Of a DNA stretch of 64,000 nt, positions 24,431-38,170 are shown piece by piece (the first letter of the stretch is position 1; the number at the start of each line of letters is the position of its first letter). Location: assembly GCA_963978545.1 (NCBI GenBank), contig OZ021726.1, positions 33,080,459 to 33,144,458 of the forward strand. The letters are read 5' to 3'. This DNA comes from Linyphia triangularis. Taxonomy: Eukaryota; Arthropoda; Arachnida; Araneae; Linyphiidae. The notes under the pieces were generated by a model. That model worked only from the letters and a program-made list of their open reading frames with translations. It was not told the DNA's origin and searched no databases. The translations under genes and the position numbers were made by a program.

Positions 24431-27400
24431 CAAATAAATTAACCAATTTCAAAAATGGATTAACTATGAAATAATAAAAATTACATACGAAATTCTAGTA
24501 GAGACATATACACGTTGCTCGCAAGAGAATCCGCCATTTCATAACACTGTTCACAGTCGCAGGAATCCCGAACAGTACTTTCGGGATTCAATTGAGAGTT
24601 TTCTCCTAAAAAAATTACATTACAAGCACGTTTGTTAATACATGCCTCTGTATTCTAATAAAAATATTTTTAAAAATACTAAACTGATTAGAATTAAATG
24701 AATAAACAAAATGACACGCGACATTATAAGTGGTGTGATAGGCAAGAAATGTGTCTGGGAAGTTAAACATTTTAACCCTTTGCACTCGAGAGGTGACTCT
24801 CACTCACCACATGATTTGAAGCCGCAACTCTAGAGGACCACTAGATTTGATGGGGAAATTTGATGGAAGGCCAATGACTGTGTTCAGTTTCTTTGAAGCA
24901 GATTTGTAACCGCGAACCGAACCAAAAATGGCGGGAAACGTCTCGAATTGCTGGTCATTCCTTACGAAAAAGGTCTCGAGTGCAAAGAATTAATAACTTA
25001 AACATTTTTTAACCTTTAACTGCTGTAGTTAGGTGGTTTGAGGTTATTGGCGCAAGAGCAACACATGGTCCATACTGCGCCAAACAAATTTATTAACATC
25101 AGTTTAAAGTTTAAGAAACATAGTATCAGAAAAATTAATATAAAAGTCAAAGATGAGATATTTTAGGAGGTGGAAGCATTCCACAAAAAATGACTCGCGG
25201 TCTGTCAGACCGCTTACAGCAGTTAAAGGTTAAAAGGACTAGGCGAATACAGTCTGTTTTAGTTTATTTTGAAAGGCTATGACTGTCTGTTTCTATCACT
25301 ATGAAGTGTTTAACACAGACAAATACGTCTCATAATTTTGAAATACAATAAGATTATGAGGTCGAAACCTTACGCTCATATAATAAACAGTATTTAGTGC
25401 CTTCTGTTATAGTGTTTTTTAACCTTCTAATGGGCAGGTTTTTTTAAAACTACGGTGTATTTATTACCTATCATATAAAAAAGTAGAGGTGTGGAACGTA
25501 GCACAAGTTTCAAATACACTATAATAAGGGTCATTTTATTCAAATTCGAAATGGAATGGTGTTGTTTACCGTTTTCATATTTTCACTGTAATAATTTTTA
25601 CATGGGCCAAAGAAGAAGGGAAAAAAAAGGGGGGGGGGAAGCTAAAACGGTGATATTGGCGATGTTATTCGATAAACATGATATTATCCTCTATTGCGCG
25701 TGAAACAGGGGAAAAGCAATCGTTGATGGGCGATGCTCAAGGGCAGAAGCTTTAAAGGCATTCGTTTCTCAACTTTTTACTCTTTTATCGTATTTCTACT
25801 GAAATTTCGGAAATGGGAATATTTAGAACACCTTAAGATACTTTCGCACAGCGATTATAATCGTAATCGTCAAAGCCATTTTTTTTAGTAATTACTGAAT
25901 AATAAGATTTTTTCATGATTTTTCGTGATTTCAAACTTATGCGCGTGCGTAGTTTTGAAGAAAATCCTTAATGGTAAGTTATATAGCCACCACTAACCCA
26001 TCCACCAAATGTGAACATCATAGGTAAATTCGTAAGGGAGTTACGCTGACCACGTACACACAGAAAGATATTTTTCTAGACCACTTTTTGGAAATCAGAA
26101 TGTTCCAAGACTTGGAGAAAAGTTTTTTAAAAAAAATCGTTTTTTTTTTGTTTTTTTTTACCGAAAACAATACTTTTTAATCCCCTGTGTTTAACGTATA
26201 TGTGTAATTGAAAGTAATAAGTTTCTTGCAAAATAACATTGTAAGTCAATAGAACGATATGACTAGATTATCGGTGATATCTGATGCATATTGTCCTGTT
26301 GAATAACAGTATATTGTAAAAATAGGGTTCCAAAATATTTGGGACATCCCTTATATATTTTAATACAATACGCCTATTGATTTACTAACTAGTATAATTA
26401 TGTTAATAATAATTAAATGTGTAATGTATAACTAGTTAAATTGTTAAGCACTGTTTGTAATTAAATGGACGCTTCTACGTACGTTCCTATTGAGGTGCAT
26501 CAGGTATAAATACCAAGCATGTTCAATTTGACTGCATTAAATCTCCCACCGTTAAGGACAACGACATATGTTAACAAAAATCCTGCCAATTTGGAGGTTT
26601 TTAACAACAAATATGGGCCCAAGCTTGTGAGTTTTGCACAAACTTGGTGTGAAAACCAAATATACAAATTGTAATCCAGTATATTTATTTGCAGTTAAGA
26701 TGGGAATTTAACATAGATTTACAACGTCTCCAGTTTTTATAAGCGTTGTTCTATTATTATTTAAGTGATTGTATTTGTCTATGTTTTCTTAGAAGGATTT
26801 TACGGTCGGCTCATTCCGATTATGCTGGGATTTCAATTTGACCGACGGATTTATTGTTCTCTTTGCCTAGTTTGTATCTTCATCTGCAATTTTGCTGATG
26901 TAAATAACAAAGAAATGCTTTTTAAATATGTAATTAATAATTTATGTTATATTTAAAAGTTTTAAAAACATTTTAAAATTGTTGTTATATGCTAAAACCA
27001 TTTTTAGATAATAAATTAGATGTTTTATTTTAATTGTATCAAAGTTTAGAGTATCTAAAAACGTTGGTTTGTGCGCTTAACGACCTATTTTTAAGCACAA
27101 TAATGGCTAATCAGGTCGAGATCTACAGCTTAACGTAGATTACGAACCATAGCGAACATCCATGCCTAACCTAGGATTCGAACCAGGCACCTTTGGCATG
27201 CTCGGCCACAACGCTAACCACAAAACCATCAAGTGGGCTATCTAAAAACGATTTTAACATAAAACTGATGGTTCAACAGGTTTTTTTTTTTTATTTTTAT
27301 TATTATTTAGCTTCCTTCTCGATTTAAACTGTAAGTATTAAAACATTGTCGACCAATTCTGCCAAACTGTCTAATAAATTGGGAACATAATGTTGATATC

Positions 27401-30400
27401 AACAATTCAATCTTTCAAAAGAACTATGACTTCGCCTAACTAGCATCACAAATATTAGGGTTAGAAACATTCAAACTTCATAATGATAAGGCAAATAAGA
27501 GAACTTTTCTAAGTTCTCTTTTTAACGTCCTGCTAATAATGACAATTATTTTAATCCTTAGAATAAATCTAAGTTTTGATAACTACAACAAGTTAAACCA
27601 CATGCGCAGCCTTTTCATTAAATACTTGAAAACAATAGTAAAATTACAGCCTTCCCTTACATCTAATTGCATAACAAAAAGGAGTGTTAATAAAAAATGT
27701 GGCTTATATTATAAACTGTCTTTTCTATCAATCATATTTTATAAAAATTATTTTTAACAATCACATTAAACAATTATTTTAAATATACATACCAGTAGCA
27801 TGAAACTGTAAATTATCTGAGAACTCTCCCGATATATGTAAATTTGATGGCAGAGAAGCTGATCGACTGAAAATTCGGTTTTGAAGCTCTTCTAAAACAA
27901 TTTACAGAATAAATGTAATAAATTCGTATAAATAATGCTTATCACAAAAAAATATTTAAATAAAGTATGAAAAATATTGTTCATAATAATTCAAGTATAT
28001 TTTAAAAGTTTTTAACATTATGAGATATCAAAAAAATACGCTTGATACAAAGGTGAAAAAGAATATTTTAAAGAAATATATGTATTTAAGATCTCGGTGT
28101 TTAGCAAACAAAAAACTCGGCTTATTTTTTTTATTTTTTTTTTTTTTTATTTTTTTTTTTTTTTTTGTAGTATAAACAAGGACATATTATTGTATACAAA
28201 GCCGTCAGTGTTACAATCCAGGGCTGAAAAAAACGTTGCGGCCAACTGAAAAACTTCATTATAAATACAAATGCATAGATAAAATTTATGTAAATTTAAA
28301 CTCAATAAAAAAAAAGCAGTTCTAATTATATTGTATAAAAGCATTACAAACATTTAAATTATTTTTTATTTAAATGTTCTTTTTTTTTTCTTTCTTTTAT
28401 ACCTACAGAAAGCTGGAAAAAATATCAAGACCACACGCAAAATTATACATAAAACTGCTAATAATCCTAACACTTTCCCTTCTTTTCAATTAATGTAATC
28501 ATTCTCGTTGTCATAGAATCCAAAAGTCTTTTCAAAGTGTCTTTTAAGAGGTGTTTCCAGCTGTTTTCAATAGCCATTTTCAGTTCATATTCGGTGTTAT
28601 AAGTTTTACCATTTCCATAAATATAAGGCCACATAATGCACCATAAATTTTTTGTTGGATTTAGGTCAAAGCTCCTTGATGGCCATGCAAGCATTTGGAC
28701 ATGATTAGCTTCGAGCCAGGATTTTTGTGATTGATTGGTGGTTTTCAGATTATCTGGCGCAATCAGCAACACGAGGGCTATAATGCGCCAAAACATTCGT
28801 CATTAGACAAGCCAACATACATTAACAAACACCCATGCCTAACACGGGACTCCAACCCGCAACCTCGCGGTCTAGAAGCTAGCACGCTAACCACTATACC
28901 GTTTGGTCGGCCAGGATTTTTGTGAAGCTTTAATTGTGAATAGACGCATTGTGCTGCTAAAAGATGTATTCTCCAGATGTTATTAAAGGAGCCTCCGGCA
29001 ATAAATGTTCTGCTAAAATGTCTTGATAGGCTTCCGAATTTGTCTTTGTTTTCAGATAAGAAATTGGTGTTGTTCCGTTACCAGAAAACCTGCCCCAAAT
29101 CATAGTTGGTTGTATTGGTTGTATTCAGATTATCTGGCGCCGTCAGAAACACGAGGGCTATAATGCGCCAAAACATTCGTCATTAGACAAGCCAACATAC
29201 ATTTACAAACACCCATGCCCAACACGGGACTCGAACCCGCAACCTCGCGGTCTAGAAGCTAGTACGCTAAACACTATACCGTTTGGTCCGGCTCCCCAAA
29301 TCATAAAGAAACCACCAACAAATTGACGTTTAGAAAAAAAGGAGGGTTCTCTCCGAAGATCTTGCCAGTAGTATATATATTCGTGTGGGCCATCGAGATC
29401 AAAACTCCTATTCATCAGAAAAAAAAACAATATTTTGCCATTTATCTCCAAAAGCAACATATTTTTTTGCAAATTCTAAGCGTGCAATTTCGTGCCTCTT
29501 ACTTAGAGGTGGTTGACGTTTCACTTTACTTAATATTACACTTGGGTTTTTCAATAACACATTTCGTACAGTTCGGCTAGTGTAAGAAAGCTTCAAATCA
29601 TTCACAATTAGAGTCAAAGAAAGCTTCTTTTGTGTTGCTCGACTAACAACAGCTCTCATTTGTAGAGGAGTCAGTGCAGATGGACGTTCTGTACCCTTCC
29701 ACTGATTGTAAATATCACTACTTTTTAGAAAGTTATAAGTCACAGTCATAGAACTGCTTAATCTTTTAACTATATTCCATGAACTTAAACCACATTTTTT
29801 AAAACTTAGGAACTTTGTTCAACCTTAATTCAACCTTGTAATTAACCTTGCTCAATCAGTATTAATTTCTTAACTCTCCCCCTTTTGATAAATCTTTAAA
29901 TTACTCTCTAGCATTGTTCTAAGTTGTCTACGTAATTTGTTTGAACAACTCTGCAGACGACTATAATACTACAGCAAATAAATAACTTAAAAAAAACTAT
30001 ACATTTGTGTTTGGCCCTATTATTTTTTCCAGGTTTCCGCATGTTTAAAAAATCATTATAATTTCAATTTTAAAAGTAACTCAATTTTTCGTAATATTTT
30101 TAAATGTATAATTAAAGCTGCTATTTTCTACATAATGTTAAATTTGCATGAAGTTATAATAAGTAGTTGGGAAAATAATGAAGTTTTTCGCTTGGCCTTA
30201 ATGTTTTTTCAAGCACTGTATAATTAATTCTTACGTCATGATTTTCTTGATGTCTTTGACATCCTCAAAGAATCTTGTGCCCTTCAGCAAATTTTTCATT
30301 TTCGAAATCAAAATAAAAAGTCTACGGGTGCTAATTTCTAAGAGAGTAAGGAAGATGATTCATCGCCAAATGCCAGGACAAATCTGCTAAACAGCAACGC

Positions 30401-33380
30401 CAAGTGGGGCCGGGTATTGTCGTGAAAAAGTATCCAACTCCCTTTCCGTCGAATCGGTCTTGGCGAATTCTTAGTTGAATTGCTCAACTTCTGCGTAAAA
30501 CTGCCCTGTGACAGTCTTGCGAAGTAGAACAAATTCATGATTAATGAGCAAAGTTTGAGGTTGGTTGGTTGGTTGTTTTCAGATTATCTGGCGCCGTCAG
30601 CAACACGAGGGCTATAATGCGCCGAAACATTCGTCATTTGACAAGCCAACATACATTTACAAACACCCATGCCAAACACGGGACTCGAACCCGCAACCTC
30701 GCGGTCTAGAAGCTAGCACCCTAACCACTATACCGTTTGGTCGGCAGCAAAGTTTGAGGATGCCGAAGATATCAAGAAAAACGTGACGTCAGAATTAAAG
30801 AGCATTCCGAAAAGAGGACTGAAAAGTTTTTTCCGAAATTCTTACAATAGAGTTCAAAAGTGCTTTGCAATGGAAGAGATGGAAATTAATTTGGAACACA
30901 TTAAATGGGAATGTAATTCATTTAATATTTTTCGCAAATATTAAATCAACCCTAGAAATTAATAGCCCCATCTTGTAGCTTTACTTATGCACATAGAAAA
31001 GTCCTAGACTTTATTGTTTATCATATTATATTAGACCTGAAATTTTAAAGTAATTTAAACAAATTTTAACCTTTAACTTCTGTGGTTAGGTGGTTTGAGG
31101 TTTTTTGTGCAAGAGCAACACATGGTCTATATTGCGTCAAATAAATTGGTAAACATCAATTTAAAGCTTAAGAAACATAGTATCAGAAATTTTTTTATGA
31201 AAGTCAAAGATGAGATATTTTAGGGGGTGGAAGCATTCCACAAAAAATGACTTGCGGTCTGTCAGACAGCTTACAGCAGTTAAAGGTTAAGTGAGTCTGT
31301 TAAAAAATTAAAAAATAACGCATATCCTTTTTATTTTGAAAACCTAAAAGAGCATATAAAAAAAAAACCTTCATACCTTCGAACTTAAGTAAAGAAGGCT
31401 TAGGAAGGGATTCAGAACCGCCATTATACGGGATTTCTTTGGCACCAGAAGTGGTCTTTCATGCAAAAAAAAAATACAAACAATGTATCATTTAACAAAA
31501 ATATACTTTTATATGAAAAGACAAAGTCAAATGAATGCGTTAGTACTGAACAAAAATGCTATTTATAACTTCAAATATACGAATACAAAAATGATGATCA
31601 ACAACATGTTCAAAACCCGTTTATTCCTTTCTAACACCTTATAATCGTAAGAAAAAGATATCAAGATTTCTTGTAATTATTGCCCTTGTATTTACCTCAG
31701 CAAAATTTTTCACTTTTTCAAATATCCGACCCCTTGAATTCAGTTTTGTTTTTCCTTTTCTTAGTCTTAGCTTTTTGACATTACAGTATTTAATAAAATG
31801 AAGAAAGGAATCGTAGCTCTCAATATATTAGCATATCAATTATAATCATATAATATATTATAATCATCCGGTTTACTTATACGTACCAATATAAGTAAAC
31901 CGTGTATTTAAAATATAAACACTTATTTAACGACATTTAAACTATTTGAGATCTCCCAGTATCTAATTATTTGTTTATATATCAAAATATACTTACCAGG
32001 TCGTCATTTGTAGAGCCTTTACCGGATACAAAACATTCTCTGAGTTCATCCAAGCCGTATTTCTGACAGAGACCAACCATACTGCGATTCTCATTTTCGT
32101 CTTTCTCAACGCACTCTACAATACGTGAACAGCATTTAAGCTCATTTTCATCAGAATATAATGATCAAAATCATAATTAACATTTCATAATTAAAAATTT
32201 TCATAATTAACATTTCGATTAAACTAGCTAACTATACCCAGCCAGATGCCATGGAAAAAGTTTTGCTATCACTACCACAAAGAACTTTTACTTCGAGAGC
32301 CAGTGGTGGTTGCGGTTATTTAACTGGAAGGCAATATCAACAAGATTCATACACAAACCTTAATCCAAGTCTTTATAACTAGAAATATAGAAAGGCACAA
32401 ATCCTGGCAGTGATTGGTCTGACTGAAATTCCCAAAATTCGTGAATACAGGCTCTCGTATGCAATAAATCATACAAAAGATATTTCCTCTAATCAAGCTA
32501 AGAAAATTAAAAAAAGGGATGACCAAAATTCCTTAAATAGTTTGAGCTGTAAGCTTGGTTAAGATTTTGGTCACAACCTGAAGAATGGGAATCAGAAGAA
32601 CAAAATACTAGTTATTCGGGGATTTTCAATGGAATTTTTGACGTACTTCTTTTTTCGATGATAACTATTATGTGGGTTTTCTCGCCTACTCATCAGGGGC
32701 AACACGATTGCAAAAAAAAAAAATCAGAGTTCTAGTTATAATAGAAGCTAAGCTAGGAGGGGTTGAAAATCGGCATAAGCTCGGTCTACATAACATGCAC
32801 TTGAATGTTCTGGCACTTAGACATTGAACTTAGAGGAGACTCACTGCCACATTCCTAGATGTGGCCTTAATATATCTTCTATTTTTCTATATGTATAATA
32901 ACAAAAGAAAGCAAAATAAAAAAATATATACAATTTTCGTAATTTTTTACCGGATATACTTGTAACTATTTTTTTAGCATTGCGTTCAATCTTCAAAAAA
33001 TTCAAAAATGTAATTGTATATATAATGTTTTTCAGTTGGCTTAAAAAAAATTCCTGCACTGTATAGCAACTTGTAATTCTTTCTAATTTGCCTTTAAGGT
33101 ACTTCTGGTCAAAGAAATTTAAACAAATTAAGATATTCCTAAAACAGAATAGGATTCGACTTATGTATGAGTTTTACAATGCTTTCACATCATATCAAAA
33201 TAAGCCATCGGAGATATAATAGCCTGATGGTAAATTACATCCCTGAAAGTTTCATGAACTTCCTTACTACACTGTTATAGAAATCTTTTTAAAAAAAGCA
33301 CACCAGAATTTCATGTCAACATATAATGTAAATCTTCCTGTCCTGCACCAAAGGCGAGTGAAAAGGATCATAATCAGACA

Positions 33381-33462
<82 letters not shown>

Positions 33463-36400
33463 CAGGTGGATTTAACAATATGAACAACCATGGAACCATT
33501 CCGTAGTTCTTGATAGCTGAACTGGCATAACGCCTATAGCACAGAAATCCAATATCTAGTGTTCGTGAAGTCTAAGTTTTCAATCTAGAAGCCTAGGTTA
33601 TATAATTTGCCTGAGAACATCATTCTATTGTTATCAACCACAATATGCCTTACATACTCAAATTCATAAAGGGAAAAATAACTAGAGAACTCCTTGCCGG
33701 TTAATCTGCTAATACAAACCACAGAATGTCCTGAGGAAAATTGTCCATGGCATCCTCAGAGGAGCACTGTGTCAACTGTTAAGACATCCTAGCCAAAACA
33801 GATGGTAAAACATCTTTAAGAAGAAGTAGACGAAAGTTAAAGCTTAACTATCAGGACAGGTGGCTCAGAAACAGAAGACATAGGTGTCCAAGATAACGTC
33901 CGAAATAAACAATCTTCCTCGTGGCCTTATTTCACGTAAAATCACACAACCGGTCAATAAGTCAGTGAAGCTATCACGAACTACAGCTTAGTTTTTGCAA
34001 AAGTATTCACATTATTTTGTCCAGCAATTAAAAATTGTAAAAAGTTTATCAATTCTAATTCTATTTACAATTTCTAACTCTGCTCAACCTTTAATATAAA
34101 ATAACATTACTTTGGAGGGATAATGACCCTTTTCAAAGAACCATTTGCCCTTGTTTGTAAATTCCTGACTACCACAAAGGAACAAATTTCTAATCTTCGC
34201 GTTTTTCACCTTGTTTCATGTCCATTGAACCTCTATTCTCCTTCAGGAGCGTCTTCGTCTCTTCCTTGGCCGTGATGCCAGGGGCGTTTTTCCTTGGCAG
34301 GGGCGTAGGTCTGATACCAGCGTTACTGATCTTGGGCGGTGGGCGAGAGGGAAGGGGCGGTGGGTTTCTCTCTGGGTAAAGGGGACAAAAGCCTCTGCTT
34401 GGAGTATAGGAGGACACCCACCCCGTTGGATAGGGATCAATCTGAAAAGATACACAGAAATTATTAATATCGTAATTAAATCATAAAAAACACAATTTTC
34501 AGGGGTAGTAAAATCTAAGATCTAAGTAATTTTTCTCTAGAATCACGAGAGGTATTTCTAGAACAAAGTTATATTACAATGCTGACATGTAAACTTTAGT
34601 TTACGTAATTTTTCTGGAAATACCATGAGTGAATTGACCAAGAAATGTACAGTGGATCAAATTGTATTCGAAAAGAACTATCAATTCTCTACAGAATAAG
34701 ATTTAAGTTTTGTATTTAAAAAAAGAAGGAATTCGGTAAATCGGTATAAAATATCAATGCAACATAAACATCGCATAAATAGCTATCATCAATAAAACTT
34801 GTAGACATTTAATTTTTTTTTTTTTTTAATTTTTTTTTTTTTTGTATCTGATGCTAAAATGGCACTTAGCAGAGAATCCTTATGAGGTACGGATACAGGT
34901 TAGTTTTAGTTGAAGTTGTTTGGTTTAAATGAAGAATGTCAAGATGAGAATTTATAAGCTACAAAAGTTGTCTCTTAGGACGAATATCGTAATGCTCCGA
35001 TTAATCAATGTTTAACCAATAGGATACTATGATGGAATGACGTACTATGTTTCAGAATTTATTTTTTGGTAAAATGTTCATCTAACAGTCTCTATCCGAA
35101 TATGTAAAAATAAGACGCAGCATACCATGTTTTATTGTTTTTGGTAACAAAAAAAAGAGGATACTACAAAAGCAGATTATATTGTAAGTCCACATGTTGA
35201 TATACATCAAATATCGCCAATGTCTGATGAATATCGTCCAAGGGATTCAAGACCTACTTGCACAGTAATAGCACCCAATACAGTTGTATAATGTGCTATT
35301 ACGGTATAGTGCAAATAGGTCTTGAATTAAGTAATGTAAGCTATAAATAAGATTTCAGGATATCCGAATGGCTCTTTTAAAAACTCAGATAACAAAAAAA
35401 AAATAGTTACGCAATCATTTTTAGGTTAAATATAACTGAATATATTTTCATTGACGCTTTTCCCACTGAAATATAGAAGCATCTAGAATTTTAGGTTGTA
35501 TGACATTAACTAGTGCTTGCATTCAAAACCCATATTTCATTATCAAATCAAATAAATACTTCTATAACCAGAATAACAATTTTTATTAAAATTGAACATA
35601 TTTATTCGTAACATTTCAAAGGCTAAAGAACAGCTAACGCTAACACATAAAACGTTTATGTAAGTGAGAAATACGTGGATCCGATCGCTCATGGTTTGAT
35701 TTAATGGCTATCAAACATTTTTCGGATAAATAAAATTGAATATATCTTCATTATCGATATTACAAACAAATGGCAATAACTATCTAACCAACAACTAGTG
35801 ATTAATAAAAAGTTTCAAAAGCAGTCTCGACTTAAACAATTTCTGACAAACAAGACTTAAACCATAAATATGGAATCCTACGTTACTCGGGTTTCATTGC
35901 GTGTTGAAGCCGACCAAACGGTGAAGTGGTTAGCGTGATAGCTTCTAGACCGCGAGGTTGCGGGTTCGAGTCCCGTGTTAAGCTTAGCGTCCACTATCGC
36001 TGAGCAAAGCGGAGTGGATTAGAGCCAATTACAAGGCTGCAAATGTCTATTATAGCACGAGCCTCGAGCTACAATGGACGTTGACAGCCTTGTAATTGAC
36101 TCTAATCCACTCCGCTCTGCTCTGCTTAGCGATAGTGGAGGCCAAGCTTTAGGTTGGTTGTATTCAGATTATCTGGCGCCGTCAGCAACACGAGGGCTAT
36201 AATGCGCCGAAACATTCGTCATTAGACAAGCCAACATACATTTACAAACACCCATGCCTAACACGGGACTCGAACCCGCAACCTCGCGGTCTAGAAGCTA
36301 GCACGCTAACCACTATACCATTGGTCGGCTACGTATATTTCGGACTTTTATAAATCATTCTTTGGAATTCAAAAGTATTAAAATTTTTCTAGAGTCAATA

Positions 36401-38139
36401 CTACAAAATTCAACCGGAAATTATGGCCTGAAGAATTGTGATAACATATTTAAGCCATTAGAATGGCAATATTTCAGGCGAACGTTTGGGTCAATAATTA
36501 TGTCCTCTTTAAATTGAAGTGGTTCCATGTACTCAATGAGCGTGAGTAATGGCTGATTCCTAAACCTATAATTTAAACAAACGAGTGCACTTTCTCAAAT
36601 GAGACCTATCAAAAGAGATCGATTGTGGCGGAATCTGCAGAGGCCTAATTAACCCTCTTGTCGTCGTCCTCGGGTTGAAACTTGGCAGATAGGTCCGATG
36701 TCGATGACAATGCATTCTGTCAAATTTTTGGGCTGTTACTGTCACTAAAAGGTCGCTTTTATGGAATACTAATAAACTAACTTGCCATCATCCAATCGAG
36801 TTAATATCATCGATTGAACCGACTATTGTTGAATTTCTTTCCTGTTGCCAAAATTTGTTTAATAAATTAATACTAAAATTACTTTAATCAGAATAAATAA
36901 ATATGTGGATGTGGAGGAGCATAAATTCACGTTCATTTTTAATAAATAAATTTTCAAACGTAGTTTGCCGCACATTTTGCTGACAGAAATGTTTTTTATA
37001 TCGGCACTGTCGCCAACCAAACAGTATAGTGGTTAGCGTACTAGCTTCTAGACAACGAGGTTGCGTGTTCGAGTCCCGTGTTAGACATGGGTGTTTGTAA
37101 ATGTATGTTGGCTTGTCTAATGACGAATGTTGTGGCTCATTATAGCCCTAGTGTTGCTGACGGCGCCAGATAATCTGAAAACAACCAACCAACCCGTAGA
37201 AATGCGATAAAGGCATAAAAGTTGAAAAACAAATGCATTTAACTGAGTTGAGCATCACCCATAAACACATGAATTTGACTTGTTTCACGCACACGAAAGA
37301 ACAATGTAATGTCTATCGAATAATATCGTCAATTTGACCCATCTCGGCGTTTTTTTTTTTTTTTTTTTTTTTTTTTCTGTCAATGTTGTTTCGATAGATT
37401 TTGGCTCGTTATCTTAGTTGATACAAAATTAAACTTACTAACTCACAGTTGTTCTTCTCCTCCCACATTGGCGAAATTGTTCTTGCACTTGTGTCGCTTG
37501 TTTTGGAGCTGCCACCTATGAAAATGAAGTTATAAGGGATGTCAATTTATTATTGTTATTGCTCAAATATTATATTTCTATTTTCTGCAAATAATATTAA
37601 CTTACTAGAGGCACTAGTGTTTGATATTTTCCTAGAAGAAATCTGTTCTTCCTGGTTATCTTCATTTGCTTTCACACAATCTTTATTTTGATTCTGCTGT
37701 GAATTATACAAAAATCAAATCCAGAGTTTAATATTTACTTTTTCAGAGAGTTCCATATTATTATGAAAACATTCGTCGATAAATTAAAATAAATTTTATA
37801 GTAATAGTATAAAAGTAATTCATTACCACGTTTTTTAATTTAAATTAAAAAATTAAATATTGAACGAAATATAATTTCTTATAAGTTATTTCAAAATTTA
37901 GACGATATTTGACAAAATATTTTAGGAAAAAATTAAATATAATATGTCAACGAAGTTGTACACACCTTGGAATAAGATCAAAAACTCTCTCCAGACAAAG
38001 AAATTCAATTTTTTTATTTCCTTATAAAATCGGTAGCTTAAATTAGGACTGGACAGAGGAAAATTATACAAACAACTTCTCACAAAATATATTCCAACTT
38101 AAAATATCAACTAAAAAAATAACAATTACATTTTTATTA

Positions 38140-38170
<31 letters not shown>

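Larger units (their letters stand above)
28406..30218 (-). mobile_element. Tc3-like DNA transposon interrupted by two SINEs
   Basis: TA at both sides; imperfect inverted ends CAGAAAGCTGGAAAAAATAT and CAGTGCTTGAAAAAACATTA. The minus strand carries transposase pieces: HTH region RPSALTPLQMRAVVSRATQ (from about 29660), KWQNIVFFSDE (catalytic Asp) and DLNPTKNLW near the C-terminus, where families have NPxENLW, so the catalytic Glu is replaced by Lys. SINEs at 28731-28909 and 29105-29293 split the frame. Inactive. Confidence 0.8.

Noticed and set aside
28731..28925. Open frames with HEGYNAPKHSSLDKPTYI (also at 11661, 16857, 30565)
   Set aside because: They are translations of the family-1 SINE in reverse; the same peptide recurs at every copy and the SINEs have target duplications. 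Not genes.
33267..33491. Frame of repeated Ile-Tyr
   Set aside because: Translation of the (AT)n microsatellite.
32116..34209. Two separate adaptor genes, one per block
   Set aside because: Block B has no start codon context, no TIR-like or DBB exon and begins in phase 1, exactly what exon 10 supplies. Kept as an alternative only in the findings.
37441..37447. Donor ACT|gtgagt for exon 9
   Set aside because: Leaves phase 1 and creates TGA at the start of exon 10; the donor eight bases further (TTA|gtaagt) keeps the frame.
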